Position numbers and translations under genes: made by a program. Shown here in pieces: positions 50,572 to 58,828 of a stretch of DNA of 64,000 nucleotides. The stretch lies in the NCBI RefSeq assembly GCF_900105945.1, contig NZ_FNSO01000004.1, forward strand, positions 2,108,001 through 2,172,000, written 5' to 3'. This stretch comes from Amycolatopsis tolypomycina. GTDB lineage: Bacteria > Actinomycetota > Actinomycetes > Mycobacteriales > Pseudonocardiaceae. The notes below the pieces were generated by a model. It was not told the origin of the DNA. It saw nothing but the letters and a program-made list of their open reading frames with translations, and did no database searches. Within the stretch, counting starts at the first letter, position 1. The number at the start of each line of letters is the position of its first letter.

Positions 50572-53565
50572 TCAAGCCGTTGTCATCGCCGCTTCCCGGG
50601 CCGTCTCCGCCACGCTCTTCAGGGTCGGCTCGTGCACCAGCCTGCCCAGCTGGGCGTTGAACGCCTCGCTGCCGGACTCGCCCACCACCGTGCGGGTCAC
50701 CGCCGCCACCATGGCGAGGAACAGCAGGGAATTGCCGCCCAGCTCGTGGAAGTCCGCGTCCGCCGCGATGTGGTCGGGGCTGACGTCGAGCAGTTCCGCC
50801 CAGATCGCCGCCACCTGCTCGGTCACCGCGTCGCGGTTCTCCTGGGCGACCGGTCCGCTGCCGGCCGGGAACGGCTCCGGCAGGGCGCGGACGTCGACCT
50901 TGCCGTTCACCGTCTGCGGGATGTCCGTGACGAACACCGTGGCCGCCGGGATCAGGTACTTCGGCAGCAGGCCCGCCAGGTGCCGGTGCAGTTCCTCGGT
51001 GGTCACCTCGTGCCGCGCCACCACGTACGCGCACAAGGCTTTCTGCTCGCCCGTGCCGCGGGGCACCACCACCGCGCGGGCCACCGCCGGGTGGCCTTCG
51101 AGCGTGCGGACGATCTCCGCGGGCTCGATCCGGTGGCCGAGCACCTTGACCTGGTCGTCGGTGCGGGCGAGGAACTCCAGCTCGCCGGTCGGCAGCAGCC
51201 GCGCGAGGTCGCCGCTGCGGTAGACGCGGGTGCCGTCGGCCAGCCGGACGAACTTCTGCCGGGTGATGTCCGGGCGGCCGAGGTAGCCGCGGGCCAGCTG
51301 CGCGCCGCCGATGCAGACCTCGCCGGTCGTGCCCGCGGGGGCGAACCGGCCGTGGGCGTCGAGCAGGAACACCGTGCTGTTGTCCGTCGGCACCCCGATC
51401 GGGACGGAGCCGCGGGTGTCGGTGGCGGCGTCGAACGGGTGCAGGGTCATCACGATCGTCGTCTCGGTCGGACCGTAGGAGTTGACGATCGCGCAGTCCG
51501 GGCCGAACACCTCCTGCGCCTCCCGCGCCACCGACGTCGTCAGCAGCTCGCCCATGGTGACGACCTTCCGGAACCCGGTGGGCCGCAGGCCGAGGTGGTT
51601 GATCAGGGCGAGGTGCGACGGCGTCAGCGACAGCATGGTGGCGCCCGAGGAGGTGAGCAGCTCGTGCAGCAGCCCGGGGGTGATCTCGCCCGGCCGGACG
51701 ACGATCGCGCCGCCCGCCATCAGCGGCGGGAGCAGGGTGTTCACCGAGACGTCGAAGGCGATCGAGGCGAGCAGGGGCAGCCGCGTCCGGTGGTCGAGCT
51801 CGAACTCGCGCACGGCCCAGGCGACGTAGTGGCGCAGGCAGCCGTGGGTGATCTCGACGCCCTTGGGCTTGCCGGTGGAGCCGGAGGTGTAGATGACGTA
51901 GGCCAGCCGGTCGTCGGGGATGGCGGGCTCCGGCACCGCCGGTTCGGCCGCGAAGTCCAGGTCCTCGATGACGAGCTTGACGCAGTCCGGCGGCAGGCAG
52001 TCCCGCTCGCGGCTCGGGCGCTCGACCAGGCAGATCGGGGCGCCGGAGTCGGCGAGCAGGCCGGCGATCCGGGCGTCCGGGTTGACCGGGTCCAGCGGCA
52101 GGTACGCCGCGCCGGCCCGGAGCACGCCCCAGATCGCCACCACCGCCGCGACCGAACGGTCGCTCAGCAGCCCGACGAGGGTTTCCGGGCCGGCCCCGAG
52201 CTCACGCAGGGTCGCGGCGACGACCCCGCTGCGGTGCGCCAGCTCGGCGTAGGTCAGCTTTTCGCCGGGGGCGTCCAGGGCGAGGGCGTCCGGTGTTTCC
52301 GCGGCCTGGTGCAGGAACCGGCGCACGATGTCGTCCGATGTGGACGGTTCGACGGCCGTCTCGTTCGCCGCCCGGTACCGGTCCGCGGCGGGGGAGAGCT
52401 CCTCGGCGATCCGGTCGAGCAGCGCCTCGATCCGCCCGGCCGTCCGGGCGCCCGCCCACCAGGCCAGCGTGATCTCGGTCCGGCCGCCGACCTCGACGAC
52501 GTTCAGCTCGGGGGCGCCGCCGGGGCAGGGCCGGGCCAGCGGGTAGAGGCTGTGCGCGGTGAACCCGGGCGTGTGCAGCAGGTCGAGCTCGACCCGGCCG
52601 ACGTGCGCGAGGACGGCGTCGGAGGGGTAGGCGTCGCGCTCCCGCGAGCGCCGGTCGATGGTGGTCATCGCCTCGGCGACCTGGCTCAGCGGCATGTCCA
52701 GCAGGCCGGTGGGCGGGGCCTTGCGCACCGCGGCGCCGTCGGCGAGCTCGCGCAGCAGCCGCTCGTGCACGCTGCCGGCGTCCTCGCCGGCCTCGACCTG
52801 CAGGTAGAACCCCGAGGAGAAGTTCGCCGTGCTGCGCACCCCCGGCCGTCGGTGGCGCAGGTCGACCGGGATGTAGAAGAGCGACGGCGCGTCTTCGCGG
52901 GTCAGCAGCGTGGCCAGCTTCGCCACCAGTGCCGGGTGGCTGCCCTGGATGCTGCGCCGTCCGGCGACGAACCGGGTGTGGTCGGTCGGCTCGCAGCCGT
53001 CGAGCACCGGTGCCTGCGTGTAGCCGGGCGTGACCAGCTCCTCGGCCTCGGGCAGGTCCGCGAAGACGTCCCGGTCGCTGACCGGGTCCGGCGCGCCCAG
53101 CGGGAGCTCGCCGCGCAGCACCCGGAACACGTCGAGCGCCCAGGTGAGCGCGCCCTTGGCGTCCATCACGGCGTGGTCGGCCCGGAACGCCACCGAGATC
53201 GGGTCGCCCTCGACGAGGACGACTTCGCACCGCGGCTCGCCGGTGATCGGCGCCTGCAGTTCGGGCAGGGCGAGGACGCCGGCGGCACCGAGCCCCCGGC
53301 CGTCCACCACGCGGACCCGGGGGGTGACGCCGCTGTCGGCCCAGGTCCGGCCGTCGGGGACGAGCCTGCTGCCCGGGCAGGCCGCGGACGCGACGGCGAC
53401 GGCCTCCCGCAGCTCCCCGGCGCCGAGGGTGCCGGTGCCTTCGACGACGATCTGCAGCGTCGCGGCGAGTTCGGCCGGGTGGCCGAGGAAGAACCACTCG
53501 CTGGGGGCGATCGGACGGCGGAAGCCGGTGGCCGGGGCGGGTTCGGTCAGGGTGTGCTGGGACAT
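50572..53565 (-). CDS. NRPS-like protein: acyltransferase-like, adenylation, carrier domains
   Basis: A 997-residue protein. Residues 1-420 form a condensation/PapA-like acyltransferase domain with the active-site motif DHAVMDA in place of HHxxxDG. Residues about 430-900 are an adenylation domain (LAYVIYTSGSTGKPKGVE, NSYGPTETT, YRSGDLARLL, NGKVDVRALP). The C-terminal carrier domain has the phosphopantetheine serine in DFHELGGNSLLFL. It would activate and tether an amino acid, and the N-terminal domain may acylate it or use it to prime the nearby PKS. ATG 53565 has GAGGAG upstream. Substrate cannot be read reliably. Confidence 0.87.
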   Translation of the reverse strand: MSQHTLTEPAPATGFRRPIAPSEWFFLGHPAELAATLQIVVEGTGTLGAGELREAVAVASAACPGSRLVPDGRTWADSGVTPRVRVVDGRGLGAAGVLALPELQAPITGEPRCEVVLVEGDPISVAFRADHAVMDAKGALTWALDVFRVLRGELPLGAPDPVSDRDVFADLPEAEELVTPGYTQAPVLDGCEPTDHTRFVAGRRSIQGSHPALVAKLATLLTREDAPSLFYIPVDLRHRRPGVRSTANFSSGFYLQVEAGEDAGSVHERLLRELADGAAVRKAPPTGLLDMPLSQVAEAMTTIDRRSRERDAYPSDAVLAHVGRVELDLLHTPGFTAHSLYPLARPCPGGAPELNVVEVGGRTEITLAWWAGARTAGRIEALLDRIAEELSPAADRYRAANETAVEPSTSDDIVRRFLHQAAETPDALALDAPGEKLTYAELAHRSGVVAATLRELGAGPETLVGLLSDRSVAAVVAIWGVLRAGAAYLPLDPVNPDARIAGLLADSGAPICLVERPSRERDCLPPDCVKLVIEDLDFAAEPAVPEPAIPDDRLAYVIYTSGSTGKPKGVEITHGCLRHYVAWAVREFELDHRTRLPLLASIAFDVSVNTLLPPLMAGGAIVVRPGEITPGLLHELLTSSGATMLSLTPSHLALINHLGLRPTGFRKVVTMGELLTTSVAREAQEVFGPDCAIVNSYGPTETTIVMTLHPFDAATDTRGSVPIGVPTDNSTVFLLDAHGRFAPAGTTGEVCIGGAQLARGYLGRPDITRQKFVRLADGTRVYRSGDLARLLPTGELEFLARTDDQVKVLGHRIEPAEIVRTLEGHPAVARAVVVPRGTGEQKALCAYVVARHEVTTEELHRHLAGLLPKYLIPAATVFVTDIPQTVNGKVDVRALPEPFPAGSGPVAQENRDAVTEQVAAIWAELLDVSPDHIAADADFHELGGNSLLFLAMVAAVTRTVVGESGSEAFNAQLGRLVHEPTLKSVAETAREAAMTTA

Positions 53566-53639
53566 CGTCGGCCTGCTCCTCGAGGAGGGGACGGGTGGGG
53601 GAGGCGAGACCGGGCCTCGCCGGCGGGGACCGCTGGGCG

Positions 53640-54653
53640 TCAGCCGAGCTGCTGGGCGAAGGCCAGCCACATTTCGGCGTAGTGCCGGGCGAGTCCGTGG
53701 ACCACCTCGACGCAGTGCGGCGGCACGCAGGTGGCCAGCTTGGACAGATCCGACTGCTCGCGGGCGTTGCGGTGCAACAGCCGCAGCAGCTGCCGTCCGT
53801 CCTCTTTGGTCCGCAGCGACGGGTCGCGGAGCAGGTTGCCGACCAGCTTGCCGAGGTCGGGCGGGGCCGGTTCGGTCTCCGGCACGGGCTCCGGCTCCGG
53901 TGTCCGGCAGGGTGCGGGCGCCGCGGCCGGAACCGGGTCGCCCGCCACGGGGATGCCGGAGGCGAGGCGCTTGCGCACGTCGCTGACCGTCGCCGGGGAG
54001 ACCCCCGCGAGGCGGCCGATCTCGCGCAGTGACGCGCCGGGGTTTTCGGCGATCAGCCGGGCGGCGCGGTGCCGGCCCGCGGCCTTGTCCAGCGGGTGGA
54101 TCTTGCCGTCTCGGCCGATCCGGGCGGTGGGCTGCGCGGTCGACGGCCCGAGCGTGCGGCGGACGATCGCCACGGTCTTGGCGCTCAGCCCGGAGATGTC
54201 GGCGATCGCCCGGTCGGACATGTGCGGGTGGGACGTGACGATGCGCGCCGCGGCCCGGCGCCGGTCCTCCTGGGACAGCGGCAGGCCGTGGGTGACGTTC
54301 GCCTGGACCGCCTGGAGGAACGCCTCCTCCGCGGGCCCGTCGAAGTACTCGGCTTCGATCGTCGTCAGGCCGGCCGCGGCCGCGGCCAGCAGCCGGTGCG
54401 TGCCGTCGATGACCCGCAGGGTCCGGCGGTCGACGAGGATCGGCGGGAGCGGGCCCTCGATGGCCGTCAACCGGGCGACGTGCTCGGCGTCGGCGCCGCT
54501 GCCGCGCGGGGAATCGGCGGGCCGGAGCGCACTCAACGGGAGGCGGACGGTGGCGCCGCGCCGTCGGTTGCCGGGATATTCGGGTGCCGTTCGGAGAGTT
54601 GTCACTTCGCCCGGTTCGAGAGTCCAGGCACCTTGCGCTGTCACGTTGCTCAT
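53640..54653 (-). CDS. StrR-family (ParB-like) pathway-specific regulator
   Basis: A 337-residue DNA-binding activator. The ParB-like N-terminal domain has LRPADSPR, then ILVDRRTLRVIDGTHRLLAA, then VQANVTHGLPLSQEDRRRAA; a helix-turn-helix follows (HMSDRAIADISGLSAKTVAI, about residues 145-165), a second HTH-like segment (SLREIGRLAGVSPATVSDVR), and a C-terminal domain with LLRDPSLRTKEDGRQLLRLL. This layout matches StrR, NovG and Bbr, which bind GTTCRACTG-N11-CRGTYGAAC. Matching sites occur before cluster genes in this window. It probably activates the PKS cluster. Confidence 0.92.
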   Translation of the reverse strand: MSNVTAQGAWTLEPGEVTTLRTAPEYPGNRRRGATVRLPLSALRPADSPRGSGADAEHVARLTAIEGPLPPILVDRRTLRVIDGTHRLLAAAAAGLTTIEAEYFDGPAEEAFLQAVQANVTHGLPLSQEDRRRAAARIVTSHPHMSDRAIADISGLSAKTVAIVRRTLGPSTAQPTARIGRDGKIHPLDKAAGRHRAARLIAENPGASLREIGRLAGVSPATVSDVRKRLASGIPVAGDPVPAAAPAPCRTPEPEPVPETEPAPPDLGKLVGNLLRDPSLRTKEDGRQLLRLLHRNAREQSDLSKLATCVPPHCVEVVHGLARHYAEMWLAFAQQLG

Positions 54654-55146
54654 CTCCCCAGATGTAGAGCGGTGGTGAAACCGGTGCGGGGGTAATCCGG
54701 GACAGGAAACCCGCGCGCGGCTGAACGAAAAATTAACGGGACACGGCGAGCGGGCGGCCCGCGGTCGCTCGCGGCTCGCGCCCGACGGCGGCCGGCGCGG
54801 CCGATGTGTTGCCGGACAACGGCATCAGCACCCGGGCCGGACTGCCGCACGGGTGCAGATGCCGTCCGGACCGGACGGTGGCCACGGGAAGGGTTTTCTG
54901 CCGGATGGTCGCCGAACGCACTTCTCTGCAGCAGTCGTTCATGAAGATCCCCAGTGTTTGCTGTCGGCATCCGCAAAATTGTTAGCGCTGCTTACAGCAT
55001 CCCCAGTTCACTCGATCGTGTCAAGACTTGGCCAGGTAAAACGATGGGTTGTTACTCACTAAACGGTATGTCCGTTTCAAAATTCTTGTCAAGCCGGAGC
55101 GCCGCTCTCGGACTGCCGGTGAAATTGCCGGAAAAGTAAATCTTTT
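54654..55146. other. Long leader/promoter region of the StrR-family gene
   Basis: About 490 bp without a confident gene. The part from 54950 to 55146 is the least GC-rich stretch of the cluster and has two minus-strand -35 boxes TTGACA, near 55034 and at 55087-55092. A 69-codon minus-strand open frame (54733-54942) has weak coding features. The transcript from these promoters would carry a leader of about 400 nt before the regulator. Confidence 0.6.
55061..55092 (-). promoter_or_regulatory. Promoter with TetR-like operator upstream of strR-type gene
   Basis: On the minus strand TTGACA (55092-55087), an 18-bp spacer and TACCGT (55068-55063) form a strong promoter. The dyad AAACGG-tatgt-CCGTTT (55061-55077) covers the -10 box, as expected for repression by a TetR-type protein not encoded in this window. 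Confidence 0.6.
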
Positions 55147-55755
55147 TCAAAGCCAGCCGCGTTCGTCGGCGACGCGCAGGGCTTCCATCCGGTTCCGCGT
55201 CCGGGTCTTGGTGGTGGCGGCGGAGATGTAGTTCCGCACCGTGCCCACCGAGAGGTAGAGGTTCGCCGCGATCTCGGCGACCGTCGCGCCCGAGCGGGCG
55301 GCGGTCAGCACGTCGCGCTCCCGCGCCGTGAGCGGTGACTCCCCGGCCGCGATGGTGGCCACCGCCAGCGCCGGATCGACCACGCGCTCCCCGGCCCGCA
55401 CCCGGCGGATGGCGTCCGCGAGCGCGTCCGCGGGGGAGTCCTTGACGACGAACCCGACCGCGCCCGCCTCCATGGCCCGGCGCAGGTAGCCCGCGCGGCC
55501 GAACGTGGTCAGCATGACCACCCGGCACGCCGGGAACCGGTCGCGCAGCACGGCCGCGGCGGCGAGCCCGTCCAGGCCCGGCATTTCGATGTCGAGCAGG
55601 GCGACGTCGGGCCGTCCCGACGCGGCCGCCTCGACGATCCGGTCGCCGCGGCCGACCGAGGCGACCACCTCGAAATCGGCTTCCTGGCTCAGCAGGGAGC
55701 AGAGTGCTTCGCGGATCAGTTCCTGGTCGTCCGCCAGCAGCAGCCGGATGGTCAC
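55147..55755 (-). CDS. NarL/LuxR-type response regulator
   Basis: A 202-residue response regulator: receiver domain (LLLADDQELIREALCSLLSQ, phosphoacceptor Asp in VALLDIEMPGLDG, about residue 54; Lys in VVKDSPADAL) and a C-terminal LuxR helix-turn-helix (LTARERDVLTAARSGATVAE, then LYLSVGTVRNYISAA). The GTG start overlaps the upstream kinase stop, so the pair is translationally coupled. Confidence 0.92.
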   Translation of the reverse strand: MTIRLLLADDQELIREALCSLLSQEADFEVVASVGRGDRIVEAAASGRPDVALLDIEMPGLDGLAAAAVLRDRFPACRVVMLTTFGRAGYLRRAMEAGAVGFVVKDSPADALADAIRRVRAGERVVDPALAVATIAAGESPLTARERDVLTAARSGATVAEIAANLYLSVGTVRNYISAATTKTRTRNRMEALRVADERGWL

Positions 55756-56882
55756 GACAGCACCGCCGTCGCCGGCTCGAGGGACACCCGCAGGCACCAC
55801 CCCGACGAAGCCGGGCCGGCCGCCATCCGCCCGCCCGCGAGCGCCACCCGCTCGCGCAGCATGGAAAGGCCGTTGCCGGCGGTCGCCGGGGCGCGCCCGG
55901 CGCCGTCGTCGTGCACCTCGACCCAGTCCGCGGCCAGCAGGACGGTGCACCGGCCGGCGCGGGCGTGCCGGACGACGTTGGTGATGCCCTCCCGCACGAC
56001 CCAGCCGAACAGCTGCTGGTGCGCCACGTCCACGACGTCGGTGGCGGTGGGCAGGTCGGGCGTGATCCCCGAGGCGCGCAGCAGTTCCTTGCCGCGCGCC
56101 AGCTCGTTGGCCAGCGTCACGTCCCGGTAGCCGGACACGGCGGCGCGGACGTCGGCCAGCGCCTGGCGCGAGAGTTTCCCGATCTCGGTGACTTCCTGCA
56201 ACGTGCCGGACTCCTCCCGGGCGGCGATGCGGTGCGCGACGTCGGTCTTGACGGCGATCGCGGTGAGCGAGTGGCCGAGCAGGTCGTGCAGGTCGCGGGC
56301 GATCCGCGTGCGCTCGGCGTCGGAGGCGAGCCGGGCGACCTCCGCCCTGGCCTCGATGAGGGCGTTGTTGGCGCGCACCATTTCGGAAAACGCGTAGACG
56401 ATGAGGACGGTGCTCATGATCATGATCGCCTCGAGCCAGCCCGCGCCGCTGTGCCAGGGCCGGACCGCCCACGGGACGACGATGCTGGCGAGCACCGCGG
56501 CGGCGACCAGCGGGACCGCCCGCCTGCCGATGAAGAAGGTCGCCACCGCGACCACCACGGCGCCGAGGAAGAACGACTCGGTCTGGGCGAACGGCAGTTC
56601 GGCGAGGAACAGCGCGGTCATCGCGCCGAGCAGCCACCAGAACCGGCGCCACGCCAGGCGGGTCGCGGCCAGTGCGGCGAGCGCGTAGCAGGCGCAGAAC
56701 GCGACGACGATCAGCAGCCCGGTCACGGCGTCGGCGCCCTGCACGTGCTGCGGGACCGCCACGGCCGTCGCGACCGGGTAGATCAGCATGCCGGAGGCCA
56801 GCGCGAACCGCCGCCAGCCCTGGGCCCAGCGCTGGGTGCTGTCGGCAGGCCAGGTCCCGGCCGCGGTCGCGTTCGTCGTCAT
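55752..56882 (-). CDS. NarL-type sensor histidine kinase
   Basis: A 376-residue membrane kinase. About six N-terminal helices (residues 25-170) form the sensor. A HisKA_3 domain carries the phosphoacceptor His in RIARDLHDLLGHSLTAI, and an HATPase domain has VVREGITNVVRHA (N box) and DDGAG...GNGLSML (G boxes). GAGGAAGAGGAACG precedes ATG 56882. The partner response regulator follows. The signal is unknown; position suggests control of the cluster. Confidence 0.9.
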   Translation of the reverse strand: MTTNATAAGTWPADSTQRWAQGWRRFALASGMLIYPVATAVAVPQHVQGADAVTGLLIVVAFCACYALAALAATRLAWRRFWWLLGAMTALFLAELPFAQTESFFLGAVVVAVATFFIGRRAVPLVAAAVLASIVVPWAVRPWHSGAGWLEAIMIMSTVLIVYAFSEMVRANNALIEARAEVARLASDAERTRIARDLHDLLGHSLTAIAVKTDVAHRIAAREESGTLQEVTEIGKLSRQALADVRAAVSGYRDVTLANELARGKELLRASGITPDLPTATDVVDVAHQQLFGWVVREGITNVVRHARAGRCTVLLAADWVEVHDDGAGRAPATAGNGLSMLRERVALAGGRMAAGPASSGWCLRVSLEPATAVLS

Positions 56883-57005
56883 CGTTCGTTCCTCTTCCTC
56901 CGCGCGTACCACCATCACCCGGCGGGCGCGCCGGACGTAGTGAGTTCACGCACCGGCTGGGCATGACATTCGTCATCGCCCGTCCGGGGGAGGCGGATCC
57001 GGGGC

Positions 57006-57017
57006 GTTCAACTGCGG
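57006..57017 (+). promoter_or_regulatory. StrR-type half-site before DUF5988 gene
   Basis: GTTCAACTGCGG contains GTTCAACTG, an exact left half of the StrR/NovG consensus, 93 bp before the DUF5988 start in the kinase/DUF5988 divergent region. No good right half is seen at N11. Confidence 0.45.
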
Positions 57018-57109
57018 CACCGGGGAATGTGATCCGTGCGATATCGTCGCCGCCGACGGCGGGAATGTCTCCCGTCGGACAATCCTTCGGCATGCGGAGG
57101 GAAAAGGTC

Positions 57110-57346
57110 ATGCAAAAAATCGTCGAAGAAGTTTCGGCCGTGAATCCGGTCACGGTCCGGCTCGTGGGTGGTCCCGCGAGCATCGACGGCGCCGCCCGCG
57201 TCCGCGAGGTGGACGCGCGGGAGGACAAAATCAAACTGCCGCACCAAGGCGGTTACGAACATTTCGAGCGGGTGGCGGAAACGCCGGCCGGTGCCCGGCC
57301 CGTGCCGGAGTTCCACTGGACGATGCGCACCAAAGCCGCGGAATGA
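57110..57346 (+). CDS. DUF5988 small protein
   Basis: A 78-residue soluble protein matching DUF5988: VRLVGGPASIDGAARVREV, DKIKLPHQGGYEHFER and a C-terminal FHWTMRTKAAE. Such proteins are often found beside PKS and NRPS genes, function unknown. AGGGAAAAGG precedes ATG 57110; an in-frame ATG at 57092 is an alternative. Confidence 0.8.
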   Translation: MQKIVEEVSAVNPVTVRLVGGPASIDGAARVREVDAREDKIKLPHQGGYEHFERVAETPAGARPVPEFHWTMRTKAAE

Positions 57347-57377
57347 CCCGGCCCGGGCCCGGCGACGGGCCCGGGCC

Positions 57378-57389
57378 GTTCAGCTGCGG
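57378..57389 (+). promoter_or_regulatory. StrR-type half-site after DUF5988 gene
   Basis: GTTCAGCTGCGG, one base off the StrR half consensus, with only a degenerate partner about ten bases on (CGGCTGGGT). It lies between the convergent DUF5988 and thioesterase genes, so its role is unclear. Confidence 0.3.
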
Positions 57390-57392
57390 CGG

Positions 57393-58223
57393 TCACCGGC
57401 TGGGTTGCCGGGTGCCATGAACGACTCTTTCATGACGTCCCACGTCATGAAAGAGTCGTTCATGACGTGGGAACCCGGCCGCGAAGCAGCGGTCGAGCAG
57501 CCCGGCCACCTCCGGCATCGCATCGGTGAGGAAGAAGTGGCCGCCGGGGAACACCCGCAGGTCGAACCCGCCGGTCGTGTGCCGTTCCCAGGCGCGGGCT
57601 TCGGCCACCGGGGTCTTGGGGTCGGCGTCGCCGGTGAGCACGGTGATCGGGCAGGCCACGGTGACGTCCGGGCCGCAGGAGTACGTCTCCACCGCGCGGT
57701 AGTCGGCCCGGAGGGCGGGCAGGGCCGCGCGCATCAGCTCTTCGTTGTCGAGCACGGCCGCGGCGGCGCCGTTCAGCCTGCGGATCTCCGCGAGGATCGC
57801 CGCGTCGCCGCCGCGGTGCACGGCTTCGGTGTGCCGGGTGGCCGGCCCGCGGCGGCCGGAGGCGACCAGGCGCACCGGGACCTGCCCGGCCGCCTCGAAC
57901 CGGCGGGCGACCTCGAAGGCGACGACCGCCCCCATGCTGTGGCCGAGCAGGACCACCGGCAGGGCGGGCTCGGCGGCCAGCACTTCGTGGACGCGGTCGG
58001 CGAGCGCCCGGACGGAGTCGATGGCCGGTTCCCGGTGCCGGTCCTGCCGGCCCGGGTACTGGATCGCCACGACGTCCACGGCGGATTTCAAAGCGAACGA
58101 CAACGGCCGGTAAAAGGGCGCGGTACCGCCCGCGTGCGGGAAACAGACGAGCCGCACGGCGGGATCGGCGGTTTCCCGGTAACGGCGGCACCAGAGGCTG
58201 TCGGTGGGCTGGGTGCTGGACAT
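57393..58223 (-). CDS. Type II thioesterase with repeat-derived C-terminus
   Basis: A 276-residue alpha/beta-hydrolase editing thioesterase of PKS/NRPS systems. It shows LVCFPHAGGTAPFYRPLS (about residue 30), nucleophile elbow GHSMGAVVAFEVARR (Ser about 95), Asp in LTGDADPKTP and His in FPGGHFFL. It removes aberrant acyl groups from carrier domains. The last residues, PRHERLFHDVGRHERVVHGT and RQPSR, are translated from dispersed repeat copy C, so the original stop has been replaced. GGAG precedes the ATG. Confidence 0.9.
   Translation of the reverse strand: MSSTQPTDSLWCRRYRETADPAVRLVCFPHAGGTAPFYRPLSFALKSAVDVVAIQYPGRQDRHREPAIDSVRALADRVHEVLAAEPALPVVLLGHSMGAVVAFEVARRFEAAGQVPVRLVASGRRGPATRHTEAVHRGGDAAILAEIRRLNGAAAAVLDNEELMRAALPALRADYRAVETYSCGPDVTVACPITVLTGDADPKTPVAEARAWERHTTGGFDLRVFPGGHFFLTDAMPEVAGLLDRCFAAGFPRHERLFHDVGRHERVVHGTRQPSR
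57417..57463. repeat. Dispersed GAAAGAGTCGTTCA element, copy C (inverted pair)
   Basis: A perfect 22-bp inverted repeat with a three-base loop (57417-57438 with 57442-57463) built of TGAAAGAGTCGTTCATGA arms. It lies inside the 3' end of the thioesterase frame and would form a very stable hairpin in that mRNA. Confidence 0.88.
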
Positions 58224-58235
58224 GACACTCCGCTT

Positions 58236-58277
58236 GGTGATGGACGCTCGGTAATGGACGCTTGGTAATGGACGGGG
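58236..58277. repeat. Three tandem 14-bp repeats upstream of thioesterase gene
   Basis: GGTGATGGACGCTC, GGTAATGGACGCTT and GGTAATGGACGGGG follow each other without spacing, 13 bp upstream of the thioesterase start. The 14-bp period is not a helical turn. They may be regulator-binding iterons or a replication-slippage product. Confidence 0.75.
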
Positions 58278-58297
58278 AACATACCCGGAGTCCGTCC

Positions 58298-58322
58298 GTT
58301 CAACTGCGGTCCGCAGCTGAAC
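58298..58322. promoter_or_regulatory. StrR-like dyad with short spacer
   Basis: GTTCAACTG-cggtccg-CAGCTGAAC, a near-perfect 25-bp dyad. The half-sites match the StrR consensus (17 of 18 positions) but are seven rather than eleven bases apart. It lies in the region between the thioesterase gene and the divergent small gene at 58425. Confidence 0.6.
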
Positions 58323-58424
58323 ACCTCGCTTGCTTCCGGCCGGGTGCGCTGGTTAACGTGCGTGATCGCCGACGGATGCACATTTCCGGGCCCCGTGACG
58401 GAATCAACCAAGAGGTGACGGACA

Positions 58425-58754
58425 ATGGGATACAAGTTCTCCCTGGTGCTCAACCGCGAGATCACCGACGAAGAATCGGTGACGCTCAAGGGTGCCATTC
58501 ACGCCGACGCTTCGTTCGGCGACGACCGGCTGCCGACCGACGCCGAGGTGCCGGTGACGAAGATCGAGTTCGACGACTCGGTGTCGCCGACCCTCGCCGA
58601 GGCGATCGAGGCGGCGCTGGAGGCGGTCAAGGTCGTCCCGGAACTGACCGTGCCCGGGCTGAGCGTCCCGGCCCAGCCGGCCGGCCCGGCCGCCGAAACC
58701 ACCGAGGCCGCCGAAGCCGCCGAGCGGACCGAAACCGCCGCCGCGCCGGTGTGA
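58425..58754 (+). CDS. Small acidic cluster protein, unknown
   Basis: A 109-residue protein with an ordered N-terminal half (YKFSLVLNREITDEESVTLK, VPVTKIEFDDSVSPTLAEAI) and an Ala/Glu/Pro-rich tail. No signal peptide or known domain. AGAGGTGACGGACA precedes the ATG. It lies in the cluster next to a StrR-like dyad, so it is probably co-regulated; its function is not known. Confidence 0.72.
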   Translation: MGYKFSLVLNREITDEESVTLKGAIHADASFGDDRLPTDAEVPVTKIEFDDSVSPTLAEAIEAALEAVKVVPELTVPGLSVPAQPAGPAAETTEAAEAAERTETAAAPV

Positions 58755-58828
58755 CCCCCGCCCCGGCCGGGGTGCGGCGGCTGCCGCGCCCCGGCCGGCC
58801 ACCCCGTTCGAGCCAGGGAGACAGTGAC

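Noticed and set aside
50473..53682. A 1069-codon plus-strand open frame opposite the NRPS-like gene
   Set aside because: It is the mirror of the GC-rich NRPS-like gene, with Arg/Gly/Gln-rich low-complexity translation and no domain; the minus strand has full adenylation motifs.
54733..54942. A 69-codon minus-strand frame starting MNDCCREV
   Set aside because: No good ribosome-binding site, no conserved motif and ordinary GC-rich composition; it might be a leader peptide of the StrR-family transcript but cannot be supported.
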